Positions 16,983 to 26,866 of a stretch of 64,000 nt of DNA are shown here, one piece after another. The DNA is from Ollibium composti (GTDB lineage: Bacteria; Pseudomonadota; Alphaproteobacteria; Rhizobiales; Rhizobiaceae), in assembly GCF_004801285.1 (NCBI RefSeq), contig NZ_SSNY01000006.1, positions 124,001 through 188,000 of the forward strand, given 5' to 3'. Made by a program: the position numbers and the translations under genes. Below the pieces are notes generated by a model, which did not search any database, was not told where the DNA came from, and worked only from the letters and a program-made list of their open reading frames with translations. Numbering within the stretch: position 1 is the stretch's first letter; every line of letters begins with the position of its first letter.

Positions 16983-18581
16983 CTACCTGCTCAGGATCAT
17001 TTCCGCGGCACGCTGGCCGATCATCATCGACGGGGCGTTGGTGTTGCCGCCGATCAGCGTCGGCATGACGGACGCATCGGCGACGCGCAGCCCGTCGATG
17101 CCGCGCACCTTGAGCGTCGCGGGATCGACGACCGCCATGGCGTCGGTGCCCATCTTGCAGGTGCCGACCGGGTGGTAGACGGTCAGCGCCTCGGCGCGCA
17201 GATAGGCGAGGATCTCGTCGTCCGTGCGGACGTCCCTGCCCGGCAGCATCTCCTTGCCGCGTATGGCGTCGAACACCGGCGAAGCGAAGATCCGGCGCGC
17301 CACCTTGATGCCCTCGACCAGGACTTTGGCGTCCTGCTCGTCGGAGAAGAAGCGATGGTCGATCAGGACCTTACGCCCGTCTCCGCCAGAAAGCCGGATT
17401 TCGCCGATGCTTTTCGGCCGCAGCACGCAGGTGTGGATGGCATAGCCGTGGCCGTATTCGACCAGCCGGCCACGGTGGCTGCGATAGCCCGGCACGAAGT
17501 GGAACTGGATGTCGGGGAGCCCGTCGGCATAGCGCGTGCGGGCAAAACCGCCGGCCTCGACATAATTGGTAGTCAGCATGCCCTTGCGCCGGGCGAAATA
17601 GCTGAAGGGCGCCGCCAGCATCCTGGGCAGGTTCTGCACCGACAGGCCGAGCGTGAGGCTGCTCGACGACCGCACGGTAATCATGCCGTCGACGTGATCG
17701 CGCAGGTTCTTGCCGACGCCGGGCAGGTCGAGCACCGGCTCGATGCCGATCTGCCGCAGCTCCGCCGCCGGTCCGATGCCGGAGGCGAGCAGCAGCTGGG
17801 GCGAGTTGATCGCCCCAGACGACAGCACGATCTCGCGCGTGGCGGTCAGCGCCCATTCGCCACCGTCCTGCCGCACGCGCAGGCCGGTCGCGCGGCCGTC
17901 CGCCACGATGATCCCGGCGACCTCGCAGCTGCCGAGCACGGTCAGGTTCGGCCGGTCGAGAACGGGCCGGACGAAGGCGGTGTAGCTGCTGAAGCGCTGG
18001 CCGCGATCCTGCGTGACGTTGTAGACGCCGAGCCCGAACTGGCTCTCGGCGTTGAAGTCGCGATTCTCCGGAAGGCCAGCATCGGCGCCGGCCTTGACGA
18101 ACATGGCCGACAACACGTTGGGGTCGCGCGGGTTGTCGACCAGAAGCTCGCCGCCGGTGCCGTGGAAGCGCGGATCCTGGCCGAGCAGGTTGCGCTCCAG
18201 CTTCTTGAACACGGGCAGCACGTCGTCATAGGCCCAGCCGGCGCAGCCGAGCCCGGCCCATTCGTCGTAGTCCTGTGCCGCGCCGCGGATATAGACCATC
18301 GAATTGATCGACGACGAGCCGCCCAACGCCTTGCCGCGGTTGACCGGTATGGAGCGGTTGTTCAGCTGCGGCTGCGGCACGCCGAAATAGCAGTAGTCGT
18401 AGTTCGGATTGCCGTAGAGCGACAGGATGCCGGCCGGGACCCTGACGCGCAGGCTGTCGTCGCTGCCGCCCGCCTCGATCAGGCAGACGCGCGCGGCCGG
18501 ATCGGCGCTGAGGCGGTTGGCCAGCACGCAGCCGGCCGACCCCGCGCCGACGACGATATAGTCATAGCTATCGCTTGGCAC
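16983..18581 (-). CDS. GMC-family FAD-dependent oxidoreductase
   Basis: A 532-residue flavoprotein of the choline dehydrogenase/alcohol oxidase class. The FAD fold opens YDYIVVGAGSAGCVLANRL (about 6-24). GMC signature 1 is GKALGGSSSINSMVYIRG (about 85-102) and signature 2 is SSGAINSPQLLLASGIGP. The catalytic His lies in YHPVGTCKMG and the distal Asn in GGNTNAPS. It oxidises an alcohol to an aldehyde; the substrate is not evident. A GTG start follows GAGGG. It lies 70 bases after the binding-protein gene and ends the polyamine-type transporter operon. Confidence 0.9.
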   Translation of the reverse strand: MPSDSYDYIVVGAGSAGCVLANRLSADPAARVCLIEAGGSDDSLRVRVPAGILSLYGNPNYDYCYFGVPQPQLNNRSIPVNRGKALGGSSSINSMVYIRGAAQDYDEWAGLGCAGWAYDDVLPVFKKLERNLLGQDPRFHGTGGELLVDNPRDPNVLSAMFVKAGADAGLPENRDFNAESQFGLGVYNVTQDRGQRFSSYTAFVRPVLDRPNLTVLGSCEVAGIIVADGRATGLRVRQDGGEWALTATREIVLSSGAINSPQLLLASGIGPAAELRQIGIEPVLDLPGVGKNLRDHVDGMITVRSSSSLTLGLSVQNLPRMLAAPFSYFARRKGMLTTNYVEAGGFARTRYADGLPDIQFHFVPGYRSHRGRLVEYGHGYAIHTCVLRPKSIGEIRLSGGDGRKVLIDHRFFSDEQDAKVLVEGIKVARRIFASPVFDAIRGKEMLPGRDVRTDDEILAYLRAEALTVYHPVGTCKMGTDAMAVVDPATLKVRGIDGLRVADASVMPTLIGGNTNAPSMMIGQRAAEMILSR

Positions 18582-18651
18582 CCGGCCCTCACCAGTTCGA
18601 TGCTTCGCCTAGGCAGAAGCCGGGAGCGCGGACGATCCTGGCCGACACGCG

Positions 18652-19689
18652 CTATTGCAGAAGCTGCGTCCAGACCTTGGTGACGAGTTCCTGCGCCGCC
18701 GGCGAACAGGCCTGCCCCATCTTGACCGGCACCGTTGGGAACAGCTCAGGCGCGTTCTCCTTGTTGTAGAGCGCCTTGGCCGGATCGACCTTGATCGGCG
18801 AGGAATGGCCGTAATAGTTGTACTGCTCGGTGGCGTTGTCGAGCTGGGTCATGAAGTCGATGAACTTCTTGGCGTTGTCGAGATTGGCCGCGCCCTTCGG
18901 CACGGCATAGGAATCCAGCCAGCCGACCAGCCCTTCCTTCGGCATCGCATATTCGACGTTGGCATGGTCGTTGCGGCGCAGGCGCATGGTGTTGCCGTCC
19001 CACCAGAAATGCGCCGCCACCTCGCCGCTGCCGACGCGGTTCTCGATGTTGTCGCTGGAATAGGCGGCAACGAAGGGCTTCTGGGCCTGCAGGAGGTCCA
19101 GCACCTTCTTCATCTCCTGCGGGTCCTCGCTGCAATAGGGGATGCCGAGATAGTTTTCAGCCGCCGGGATCACCTCGTCCGGCTGCGCCAGGCTGGCGAT
19201 CTTGCCCTTCAACTCGTCGGACGGCTCGAAATAGACCTTCCAACTATCGACCGGCCCCTTGTAGAGGTCGCGGTTGACGGTGAAGCCGGCATTGCCGAAA
19301 GCGAGCGGCACCGAATAGTTGCCGGTAGGGTCCCACCACTGCTTCTGCCAGTCCGGCAGGATGCGCTCGAAGGACGGCAGCGAGGACGCGCCGATGTCCT
19401 CCAGCAGGCCGCTGTCGACCATGATCTTCACGAAATGCTGCGAGGGCGTGACGATGTCGTAGCCGGACGAACCGGCCTGCAGCTTGGTCAGAAGGTCCTC
19501 GTTGGAGGAGAAGGCATCGACGGTGACCTTGATGCCGGTTTCCTTCTCGAACTTCGCCACCATGTCGGGCGAGATCGAATCCGCCCAGGCATAGATCGAG
19601 AGGCTGCCGTCGGCCCGCGCCGATCCGGCAAAGGCGAGGCCTGCCGCCGCAACGGCCGCGAGCAACGAGATGGAGGTTTTTCTGGTCAT
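18652..19689 (-). CDS. ABC transporter periplasmic binding protein, polyamine type (PotD/PotF-like)
   Basis: A 345-residue exported receptor with a Sec signal peptide (about residues 1-24, ending GSARA). The mature part begins SLSIYAWADSISPDMVAKFEKETGIKV, the PotD/PotF pattern. It continues with SGYDIVTPSQHFVKIM and a C-terminal lobe containing FWWDGNTMRLRR. Substrates could be putrescine, spermidine or another cationic amine. The ATG at 19687-19689 was chosen because AGGGGAAAACC precedes it and it gives a clean signal peptide. It follows its two permease genes in the operon. Confidence 0.9.
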   Translation of the reverse strand: MTRKTSISLLAAVAAAGLAFAGSARADGSLSIYAWADSISPDMVAKFEKETGIKVTVDAFSSNEDLLTKLQAGSSGYDIVTPSQHFVKIMVDSGLLEDIGASSLPSFERILPDWQKQWWDPTGNYSVPLAFGNAGFTVNRDLYKGPVDSWKVYFEPSDELKGKIASLAQPDEVIPAAENYLGIPYCSEDPQEMKKVLDLLQAQKPFVAAYSSDNIENRVGSGEVAAHFWWDGNTMRLRRNDHANVEYAMPKEGLVGWLDSYAVPKGAANLDNAKKFIDFMTQLDNATEQYNYYGHSSPIKVDPAKALYNKENAPELFPTVPVKMGQACSPAAQELVTKVWTQLLQ

Positions 19690-19791
19690 GGTTTTCCCCT
19701 GGAAGTTCTTGTCCCGGAGGGGACGATAGCAAACGCCTTGCATCGATAAATTTGAATTGCCCGACGCGCTGCTTAGGAAAAAGCTCGCTCC

Positions 19792-20580
19792 TCAACGCCG
19801 GCGCTGCACCAGGAAGGCGACCGTCGCCAGGACGACGGAGACGATCATGATCAGCGTCGATATGGCGTTGAGCTGCGGCGACACGCCCTGCTTTATCAGC
19901 GAGAAGATGTAGACCGGCAAGGTGGTGGCGCCGCCGGAATTCAACAGGTTGCTGGTGATGAAATCGTCCATCGAGATGACGAAGGCGAGCATCGCCCCGC
20001 TGAATACGCCCGGCATGATCAGCGGCAGCGTCACGCGCCGGAACGCCACCCAGCCGGACGCGTAGAGATCGCGCGCCGCCTCCTCCAGGTCGGCGTCCAT
20101 GCCTTGCAGGCGCGCGCGGATGGGCAGGAAGGCGAAGGGGATGCAGAAGGTGGTGTGGGCAATCATCAGCTTCAGCAGGCCGCTGGTCAGGCCGAGCTCG
20201 GAAAACAGGATCAGCACGGCGACGGCGACGACGATCTCCGGCAGCAGCAGCGGCAGGTTGACGATGGTCTCGGAGGCGCGGCGGAAACGCACTTGCCTGC
20301 CGCGGACGATCACAAGGGCGGCCATCAGCGCAACGACGATCGACAGGGTGGTGGCGACGGCGGCGACCAGCAGCGACGTCTTGACCGCGCCGACGAGGGC
20401 CGCGTTCGACAGGGCGGTCGAATACCAGTGCAGCGAGAAGCCGCCCCAGTTGGCGACGATGCGGTTGGCGTTGAAGGAATAGAACACCACCACCGCGATC
20501 GGCAGGTAGAGATAGACGAAGAACAGCACACTCAGCGGGCCGAAGCCGGGATAGCGCCGCACGTCCGAATTGCCGCTCAT
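19792..20580 (-). CDS. ABC transporter permease, PotC/PotI type
   Basis: A 262-residue inner-membrane protein with six predicted helices. The cytoplasmic EAA loop reads EEAARDLYASGWVAFRRVTLP, which docks on the ATPase. Sequence and position are those of the second permease of polyamine ABC importers. It overlaps the preceding permease gene by 4 bases. Confidence 0.9.
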   Translation of the reverse strand: MSGNSDVRRYPGFGPLSVLFFVYLYLPIAVVVFYSFNANRIVANWGGFSLHWYSTALSNAALVGAVKTSLLVAAVATTLSIVVALMAALVIVRGRQVRFRRASETIVNLPLLLPEIVVAVAVLILFSELGLTSGLLKLMIAHTTFCIPFAFLPIRARLQGMDADLEEAARDLYASGWVAFRRVTLPLIMPGVFSGAMLAFVISMDDFITSNLLNSGGATTLPVYIFSLIKQGVSPQLNAISTLIMIVSVVLATVAFLVQRRR

Positions 20581-21476
20581 GCCGCCGCCTCCGCTCTTTC
20601 CCTGCGGATCGCACGCAGGCCGCGCCAGACGAGGAAGACGAGCACGGCCGCCATCAGCACGATGGAGATGGCGGCGCCCAGCGGCCAGTTGCGGGCGGCG
20701 CCGAACTGCAGCTGGATGAGGTTGCCCATCATCATCGTCTTGCCGCCGCCGAGCAGGATCGGCTCCAGCACCGCACCCAGGCAGGGCACGAAAACCAGGA
20801 TGGAGCCGGCCATCATGCCCGGCCGGCAGAGCGGCAGGATGACCCTGCGCAAGGTCGTCAGCCGGCTTCCATAGAGATCGTGCGAGGCCTCGACCAGCGC
20901 CGGATCGAGCTTTTCGATCGAGGCGAAGATCGGCAGGATCATCAGCGGAATATAGGAGTAGACGAGGCCGATCAGCATGGCCGTGTCGGTGAACAGCAGA
21001 CTGCCCATGTTATCGACCAGTCCCAGCGCGTGCAGGGTCTTGGCGATGACGCCGTCGTTGCCGAGGATGATGATCCAGGAATAGACGCGCACGATCATCG
21101 ACACCCAGAAGGGCAGCGTGACCAGATAGATCAAAAGCATCTTCGCCGTCGCCTTCTGCAGCGAGATGAAATAGGCCACCGGAAACGACAGGAGCAGGCA
21201 GATGAAGGTGGTCGCCGCGGCCAGGATCATGGTCCGGGCGACGACGATCAGATATTGCGGGTTGAACTCCAGCTCGCCGGTCCAGCCCTCGTTGAACAGG
21301 ATCTGCCGGTAGGGCGCGGTGGTGAAGACATAGTCGAAGCCGCCATAGGGGCCGCGCGTCGAGAACGACACCAGGACGATGATGCCGACCGGCACGATCA
21401 GCGTGGCGAGCATGATCAGTTGCGCCGGCAGCAGGCCGAGCACGTTCCAGCGGGCGTTTCTCGCCTCGGCGTTCAT
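20577..21476 (-). CDS. ABC transporter permease, PotB/PotH type
   Basis: A 299-residue inner-membrane protein with about six helices. The EAA loop is [21 protein letters not shown] (about 205-225). A relatively long periplasmic stretch follows the first helix, as in PotB/PotH. It overlaps both its upstream ATPase gene and downstream permease gene by 4 bases, so the three are co-translated. Confidence 0.9.
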   Translation of the reverse strand: MNAEARNARWNVLGLLPAQLIMLATLIVPVGIIVLVSFSTRGPYGGFDYVFTTAPYRQILFNEGWTGELEFNPQYLIVVARTMILAAATTFICLLLSFPVAYFISLQKATAKMLLIYLVTLPFWVSMIVRVYSWIIILGNDGVIAKTLHALGLVDNMGSLLFTDTAMLIGLVYSYIPLMILPIFASIEKLDPALVEASHDLYGSRLTTLRRVILPLCRPGMMAGSILVFVPCLGAVLEPILLGGGKTMMMGNLIQLQFGAARNWPLGAAISIVLMAAVLVFLVWRGLRAIRRERAEAAA

Positions 21477-22564
21477 GCTCCCAGGATCCTAACGGATTCG
21501 GCGGCGAAGCTCACCTTGATCGGCTGGCCGACTTCGAACATGCGGCCGCGCGAAGCGGCGTTGCGCTTGGAGACGCGCAGCTTCGCGGCACCCGTATCGA
21601 CGACATAGTAGGTGTAGCCGCCGAGATAGTTGGCGCCCTCGATGGTGCCGTCGACAGCGATCTGGCCGGGCCGCGCCGGCAGGCTGATCTTTTCCGGACG
21701 GATCGACATCCAGGCCTGCCCGCCTACCGCCGCCCGCTTCTGCGGCGCGCTGAGCGTCACGCCGAGCGGCGTCGAGACCGTTGCGTTGTCGCCGTCCACG
21801 GAAAGGACGCCGGCTTCCAGGAAGTTGGTTTCGCCGATGAAGTCGGCGACGAAGCGGTTGGACGGCTCCTCGTAGATTGCGGCCGGCGTGCCGATCTGCT
21901 GGATCTCGCCGTCGCCGAGCACGCAGATGCGGTCCGACATGTCCAGCGCTTCTTCCTGATCGTGGGTGACGAAGACGAAGGTGATGCCGGTCTGGCGCTG
22001 CAGCGTGCGCAACTCGTCGCGCATCGCCTGCCTGAGCTTGAGGTCCAGCGCCGACAGCGGCTCGTCGAGCAGCAGCACTTCCGGCTCTGGGGCCAGCGCC
22101 CTTGCAAGCGCGATGCGCTGGCGCTGGCCGCCCGAGAGCTGCTGCGGCCTGCGTGCCGCGAACTGCTCCATGTGCACGAGACGCAGCATGTCGGCGACGC
22201 GCGCCTCGCGGCGCTCCTTCGCCCAGCCGAGGTTTTCCAGCCCGAAGGCGACGTTCTGGCTGAGCGTCATGTGCGGAAACAGCGCGTAGCTCTGGAACAC
22301 CGTGTTGACGCGGCGCTTGTGCGGCGGCAAGCCCCTGATGTCGGCGCCGCGCAGCAGGATCTCGCCGCCGGAAGGTTGTTCGAAGCCGGCGATCATGCGC
22401 AGCAAGGTTGTCTTGCCGCAGCCCGAAGGCCCCAACAACGTGAAGAACTCGTTCTCGCGGATGTCGAAGGTGACCGGCTTCAGCGCCTGATAGCTGCCGA
22501 AGCTCTTCGACACGCCCCTGATCTCGACGGCCTTGGCCTGCTCAGACGAGCCGTTGTTGTCCAT
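21473..22564 (-). CDS. ABC transporter ATPase, PotA type
   Basis: A 363-residue ATPase. Walker A is GPSGCGKTT, the Q-loop is in [13 protein letters not shown], the signature is [15 protein letters not shown], Walker B is [11 protein letters not shown] and the switch His is in [14 protein letters not shown]-terminal TOBE domain follows, as in PotA. I chose the ATG at 22562-22564; a longer TTG-initiated reading adds 11 residues with no homology support. It begins the four-gene transporter run, about 100 bases after the BCAA-type binding protein gene on the same strand. Confidence 0.92.
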   Translation of the reverse strand: MDNNGSSEQAKAVEIRGVSKSFGSYQALKPVTFDIRENEFFTLLGPSGCGKTTLLRMIAGFEQPSGGEILLRGADIRGLPPHKRRVNTVFQSYALFPHMTLSQNVAFGLENLGWAKERREARVADMLRLVHMEQFAARRPQQLSGGQRQRIALARALAPEPEVLLLDEPLSALDLKLRQAMRDELRTLQRQTGITFVFVTHDQEEALDMSDRICVLGDGEIQQIGTPAAIYEEPSNRFVADFIGETNFLEAGVLSVDGDNATVSTPLGVTLSAPQKRAAVGGQAWMSIRPEKISLPARPGQIAVDGTIEGANYLGGYTYYVVDTGAAKLRVSKRNAASRGRMFEVGQPIKVSFAAESVRILGA

Positions 22565-22599
22565 GCGGTTGCCCCCGACAGGGATGGGATCGCCCAAGA

Positions 22600-22641
22600 G
22601 GTGCGGCCCCGAAAAACGGACCGCACCGCCCTATCGGGCGG
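22600..22641 (-). promoter_or_regulatory. two intergenic hairpins between binding protein and PotA-type gene
   Basis: GGTGCGG (22600-22606) pairs with CCGCACC (22621-22627), and CCGCCC (22626-22631) pairs with GGGCGG (22636-22641). No T-run follows in the direction of transcription. Such stems commonly stabilise the upstream mRNA end, here that of a binding-protein gene that must be highly expressed. Differential expression within one operon is an inference. Confidence 0.45.
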
Positions 22642-22663
22642 CGCGGCTTCGGTTGCTGGCAGG

Positions 22664-23794
22664 TTATTGCTTGACCCACTTGCCGTCCTTGACGGCGTAG
22701 GTGTCGATGACGACGTTCATCTCGATCTGGCCGTTCTCGTCGAAGGAGATGTTGCCGAGGATGCCGTCGTGATGCATCTCGCGGATTGCCTTGCTCAGCG
22801 CCTCCTTGTCCTCGATGCCCTTTTCCTTGATCGCCTCGAGCAGGATCTGGGCGGCCTCATAGGCGTATTTCGCATAGGAGCCGGCCGGCTCGGCATACTT
22901 CTTGGCTTCATAGGCCTTGTAGAAGGCGTCGAGCTTGGGGTTGTTCTGGTCCGCCGGGATGCCGACGATGGTGCCTTCGGCCGCCTTGCCGGCGATCTCG
23001 ATGAACTTCGGATCGTAGATGCCGGAAATGCCGTACATCGGTAGCGAGCCCATGCCGAGATCGGCCATCTGGCTGCGCACCAAAGCTGCTTCGGTCACCA
23101 CGCCGCCGAAATAGACGGCGTCGGGCGACGCCGCCTTGGCCGTCGTCAGCATGGCGCGGAAATCGGTGGTGCCGACCGCCGCCGCGTCGGAAAAGACGAT
23201 CTCGCCGCCGGCGGCCTTGAAGAAGTCGCCGAACCACTTGGTGTTGGCCGCGCCATAGTCGGTGGTGTCGGAAATGATGGCGATCTTCTTGACCTTGCCC
23301 TCCTTGGCGATCGCGTCGGCGAGCGGCTTGTTCTCATTGACGAGGGTCGGCGTCACCCGCGTGACGTTGGGCATGTTCTGGTCGGTGATTTTCGGGCTGA
23401 CCGCGCCCCAGACGATGAAGGGCATCTGCGCGCGGTTGAAGATCGGCATCGTCGCCAAGGCCACAGGGCTGTTCCAGTGGCCGGTCGCGGCGACGACGGC
23501 CGGATCGTTGATCAGTTTCTGCGCGGCCGAGACGCCGACGGCGGGATCGGAAGCGTCGTCGAGCACGACGGCTTCCACCTGATGCGGGTAGCCGCTTTCG
23601 TTGGCCTGGTCGATGGCGAGCAGGAAACCGTTGCGGGCGCCGAGCCCCTGCTGGGCGTTGCCGCCCGAAAGCGGCCCGATGAAGCCGAGCTTGATCTGGT
23701 CGGCTCGGGCCTGGGCAACGCCCAGCGAGACGGCGAGCACGGCGCCGGCCAGCATCGACGAGACACGAATGAACACGGTTCTCCGGTTCTGCAT
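22664..23794 (-). CDS. branched-chain amino acid-type ABC transporter substrate-binding protein
   Basis: A 376-residue periplasmic receptor (Peripla_BP_6/LivJ type). The signal peptide covers about residues 1-32 (MLAGAVLAVSLGVAQARA). The mature protein starts DQIKLGFIGPLSGGNAQQGLGARNG, followed by VVLDDASDPAVGVSAAQKLI and TGHWNSPVALA. The family carries amino acids, amides, urea and aromatic acids. I started it at the ATG 23792-23794; the open frame extends far upstream only as a shadow of livH. It diverges from its presumed permease genes, with a shared 192-bp promoter region. Confidence 0.9.
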   Translation of the reverse strand: MQNRRTVFIRVSSMLAGAVLAVSLGVAQARADQIKLGFIGPLSGGNAQQGLGARNGFLLAIDQANESGYPHQVEAVVLDDASDPAVGVSAAQKLINDPAVVAATGHWNSPVALATMPIFNRAQMPFIVWGAVSPKITDQNMPNVTRVTPTLVNENKPLADAIAKEGKVKKIAIISDTTDYGAANTKWFGDFFKAAGGEIVFSDAAAVGTTDFRAMLTTAKAASPDAVYFGGVVTEAALVRSQMADLGMGSLPMYGISGIYDPKFIEIAGKAAEGTIVGIPADQNNPKLDAFYKAYEAKKYAEPAGSYAKYAYEAAQILLEAIKEKGIEDKEALSKAIREMHHDGILGNISFDENGQIEMNVVIDTYAVKDGKWVKQ

Positions 23795-23986
23795 AGTTCC
23801 ACCTCTTTTTAGATTATCGCCGCCAGCGTAGCGGCCCGTCCGATCCCGAATGTCGGTTGACGCTAAAGTATGGGCGGGCGCGGGGATGCGAAATTCGGAA
23901 ATTGCGATCCGTGACTTCGGAGATTCATTATGTGCGCCCGTATGCACGGCTGGTATTCCTGCCGGCTCCAATCGGAAATGTGGCGC
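23795..23986. promoter_or_regulatory. divergent promoter region between binding protein and livH-like gene
   Basis: The region controls two head-to-head transcription units of the island. A TTGACG lies at 23861-23866 without a convincing -10. A dyad of AATT blocks occurs in CGAAATTCGGAAATTGCG (about 23889-23906), a possible regulator site. I could not define the promoters further. Confidence 0.4.
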
Positions 23987-24892
23987 ATGGCGGAACTGCT
24001 CATCCAGCAAGGCCTGAACTGGATCACCCTCGGCTGCATCTATGCGCTGCTGGCGATCGGCTTCAGCCTGATCTTCGGTGTCCTCAACGTCATCCACTTC
24101 TCGCATGGCGACGTCGCCATGACGGCGCCCTTCATCTGCCTGGCGCTGGCGACCGCCTTCGGCGCGACGAGTCCGACCTGGCTGGTTCTCGCGCTGGTCA
24201 TCGCGATCCTCGCCGTCGGCCTCATCGGCGTCGTCCTTGACCGGGTCGTCATCCGCCAGTTCCGCGACGCGCCGGCGATGATGGCGCTGGTGTCGACGGT
24301 AGCGCTCGGCATCGTCATCCGCGAATCGATCCGCCACCTCTATCCGGAAGGCTCGAACCCGCATGCCTTCCCGCGACTGGTCTCGGGCGTCGCCTTCGAG
24401 ATCGCCGGCGTGCCGGTGAACTGGTTCGCGCTGCTGGTGACGGTGCTGACCGTCGTTTTGATCGGATTGCTGTTCGTCTTCCTGCGCATGACGCCGCTCG
24501 GCCTGCGCATCCGGGCCGCCTCCGAGGACCGGGTGGTGGCGCGCATGATGGGCATCCGCGACGGGCGCGTCTTTCGCGCCACCTTCTTCATCGCCTCCGC
24601 CATCGGCGCCATCGCCGGGTTGCTGTTCGCCAGCTATGCCGGGGTGACGCGCTTCGATTTCGGCATCATGGCCGGCCTGCTCGGCTTTTCGGCGGCGGTG
24701 ATCGGCGGCCTGGGTTCGATGCCGGGCGCCATCCTCGGCGGCCTCATCATCGCCGGCATCGAGGTGCTGGCGCAGACCTTCGTGCCGGACGGCGCCTCCT
24801 ACCGCCTCGTCTTCGTCTTCGTGCTCGTCATCGTGGTGCTGGTCTTCCGCCCCGCCGGCCTGCTCGGCCGCCCCCTCATGGAAAAGGTGTAG
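23987..24892 (+). CDS. branched-chain amino acid-type ABC permease (LivH family)
   Basis: A 301-residue inner-membrane protein with about eight hydrophobic segments. It begins MAELLIQQGLNWITLGCIYALLAIGFSLIFGVLNVIHFSHGD, the classic LivH opening. It ends with GLGSMPGAILGGLIIAGIEVL and VFRPAGLLG. Starts at 23930 and 23978 are in frame; 23987 gives the family N-terminus. Its stop is one base before the livM-like ATG. Confidence 0.92.
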   Translation: MAELLIQQGLNWITLGCIYALLAIGFSLIFGVLNVIHFSHGDVAMTAPFICLALATAFGATSPTWLVLALVIAILAVGLIGVVLDRVVIRQFRDAPAMMALVSTVALGIVIRESIRHLYPEGSNPHAFPRLVSGVAFEIAGVPVNWFALLVTVLTVVLIGLLFVFLRMTPLGLRIRAASEDRVVARMMGIRDGRVFRATFFIASAIGAIAGLLFASYAGVTRFDFGIMAGLLGFSAAVIGGLGSMPGAILGGLIIAGIEVLAQTFVPDGASYRLVFVFVLVIVVLVFRPAGLLGRPLMEKV

Positions 24893-24893
24893 C

Positions 24894-26084
24894 ATGCAGG
24901 CCGAAGCTTCCGCCGTCGCGGCTTCCCCGGCAACGCCAAGCAAGGCGGCGGCCGCCGCCTTCGTCGTCCTCTCGCAACTCGGCGGCGCGGCGTTCCTCTA
25001 TTTCCTGCTGAAGGCCGACGGCGGCTGGCAGGTCGTTGGCCTGCTCGCCGTGCTCGGGCTTGGCTTCACTCTTCTGGAAAAATTCCCGCAGGTCGCGGAG
25101 TTCGCCAGGGCGAGCCTCGCCAGCCTGCCGCTTCTCACTATCGCGGTGGCGGCCGTGGTGGTCGTGGCGTTTCCGTTCGCCGTCGGCTCCAACACCTACA
25201 TGCTGCACCTTCTGATCGTGGCGCAGCTCTACGCCGTGCTGGCGCTGGCGCTCAACTTCCAGCTCGGCAGCGCCAATATTCCCAATTTCGCCACCGGCGC
25301 CTCCTACGGCATCGGCGCCTATGTCTCGGCGCTGCTCGCCATCAACTTCGGCCTGAGCTTCTGGCTGACGCTGCCGCTCGCGGCGCTGGCCGCGACGCTG
25401 TTCGGCTTCGTCATCGGCATCCCCTCGATGCGGACGCGCGACACCTATCTCGCGCTGGTCACCATCGCCTTCGGCGTCGTGGTGCAGCAGCTTCTCAACA
25501 ATTTCGATTTCACCGGTGGCCCCAACGGGCTGGTCGGCATTCCGGCGCCAAGCCTGTTCGGCCATTCCTTCGCCGACCCACTGGTGATCTTCGGCCACAA
25601 GCTACCCAGCCAGGCCAATTTCTACTATCTCTCGGCGGCACTGGTGGTGGTGGCCATCGTCACCGCGCACCGGCTGCACGGCTCGCGCATCGGACTTGCC
25701 TGGAACGCGCTGCGCGCCGACGAGATCGCGGCGCGGGCGCAAGGCATCAACGTCGCCTGGTTCAAGGTGCTGGCCTTCGCGGTCGATGCCTTCCTCGCCG
25801 CCTTCGCCGGCACCATCTACGCCTTCTATGTCTCCTACATCTCGCCCGACAACTTCACCTTCCTCGTCTCCGTCACCATCATGACGATGGTCATCGTCGG
25901 CGGCATGGACAACATCTTCGGCGTCATCGTCGGCGCCTTCCTGCTCACCATCCTGCCGGAAAAGCTGCGCGCCTTCTCCGACTACCGGCTGCTGTTCTTC
26001 GGCGTCGTCATCATCGGCTTCCTGATGATCCGGCCGCAGGGCCTGTTCCCGCAGCGCATGCGCAGCTACGGAGGCCGTTCGTGA
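24894..26084 (+). CDS. branched-chain amino acid-type ABC permease (LivM family)
   Basis: A 396-residue membrane protein. About 75 extra N-terminal residues (two helices) precede the LivM core that starts near LLIVAQLYAVLALALNFQLG. The core shows NFATGASYGIGAYVSALLA and the EAA-like RGSRIGLAWNALRADEIAA-type loop. The C-terminus ends FLMIRPQGLFPQRM. The gene overlaps the LivG-type gene by 4 bases (GTGA). Confidence 0.92.
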   Translation: MQAEASAVAASPATPSKAAAAAFVVLSQLGGAAFLYFLLKADGGWQVVGLLAVLGLGFTLLEKFPQVAEFARASLASLPLLTIAVAAVVVVAFPFAVGSNTYMLHLLIVAQLYAVLALALNFQLGSANIPNFATGASYGIGAYVSALLAINFGLSFWLTLPLAALAATLFGFVIGIPSMRTRDTYLALVTIAFGVVVQQLLNNFDFTGGPNGLVGIPAPSLFGHSFADPLVIFGHKLPSQANFYYLSAALVVVAIVTAHRLHGSRIGLAWNALRADEIAARAQGINVAWFKVLAFAVDAFLAAFAGTIYAFYVSYISPDNFTFLVSVTIMTMVIVGGMDNIFGVIVGAFLLTILPEKLRAFSDYRLLFFGVVIIGFLMIRPQGLFPQRMRSYGGRS

Positions 26085-26866
26085 GCGCGCTTCTGACGGT
26101 CGAGGGCGTCACCATGCGCTTCGGCGGGCTGGTGGCGGTCAACAACGTCGGCTTCTCGCTGGCGAAGGGCGCGGTGCTTTCGGTGATCGGCCCGAACGGT
26201 GCCGGCAAGTCGACGCTGTTCAACGTCATTACCGGCGTCTACAAGCCGACCGCCGGCACGGTGACGTTCGCCGGCGCCGAGATCACCGGCAAGCCCGCCT
26301 ACGACGTCGTCGAGCGCGGCATCGCCCGCACCTTCCAGTCGTCGCGCCTGTTCGGCGACCTCAGCGTGCTCGACAATGTCATCATCGGCATGCACACGCG
26401 CACCCGCACCGGTGTGCTCGACGCGCTGTTCCGTCCCGCGGCATCGAAGCGCGAGATGGCCGCCTGCGTCGCCAAGGCCGAGGCGCTGCTCAAGGCCGGC
26501 TCCGGCGACCTCTACGACCAGCGCTACCGCCCTGCCGGCGCGCTGGCGCAGGCCGACCGGCGGCGGCTGGAGATCGCCCGCGCGCTGGCCTCCGAACCGA
26601 AGCTGCTTTTGCTCGACGAGCCTTCCGTCGGCATGGACGAAACAGAGACGGACGCCCTGGTCGCCGACATCAGGCGGCTGCGGGTGGAAAATCCGGAGCT
26701 GGCGGTGATCCTGATCGAGCACGACATGCGGGTGGTCGAGGCCTTCCCCGACAACGTCATGTGCATCGACTACGGCAGCAAGATCGCCGAAGGCAGCTTC
26801 GCCACTGTCCGCAGCGATCCGCGTGTCCAGGAAGCCTATCTCGGAAAGGCGGCGGCCGATGCTTGA
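26081..26866 (+). CDS. branched-chain amino acid-type ABC ATPase (LivG family)
   Basis: A 261-residue ATPase with Walker A GPNGAGKSTLFN, Q-loop RTFQSSRLF, Walker B LLLLDEPSVGMD and switch HDMRVV. The signature region reads GALAQADRRRLEIARAL, with ALAQAD in place of the usual LSYGQQ; LivG members tolerate variation here. Starts at GTG 26081. It overlaps the next gene by 8 bases. Confidence 0.92.
   Translation: MSALLTVEGVTMRFGGLVAVNNVGFSLAKGAVLSVIGPNGAGKSTLFNVITGVYKPTAGTVTFAGAEITGKPAYDVVERGIARTFQSSRLFGDLSVLDNVIIGMHTRTRTGVLDALFRPAASKREMAACVAKAEALLKAGSGDLYDQRYRPAGALAQADRRRLEIARALASEPKLLLLDEPSVGMDETETDALVADIRRLRVENPELAVILIEHDMRVVEAFPDNVMCIDYGSKIAEGSFATVRSDPRVQEAYLGKAAADA

Noticed and set aside
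22664-24943. Very long minus-strand reading frame (about 760 codons) that would fuse the BCAA-type receptor to an upstream domain
   Set aside because: The extra N-terminal part is low-complexity, charged and antisense to the LivH-type gene. The receptor has its own ATG and signal peptide at 23794.
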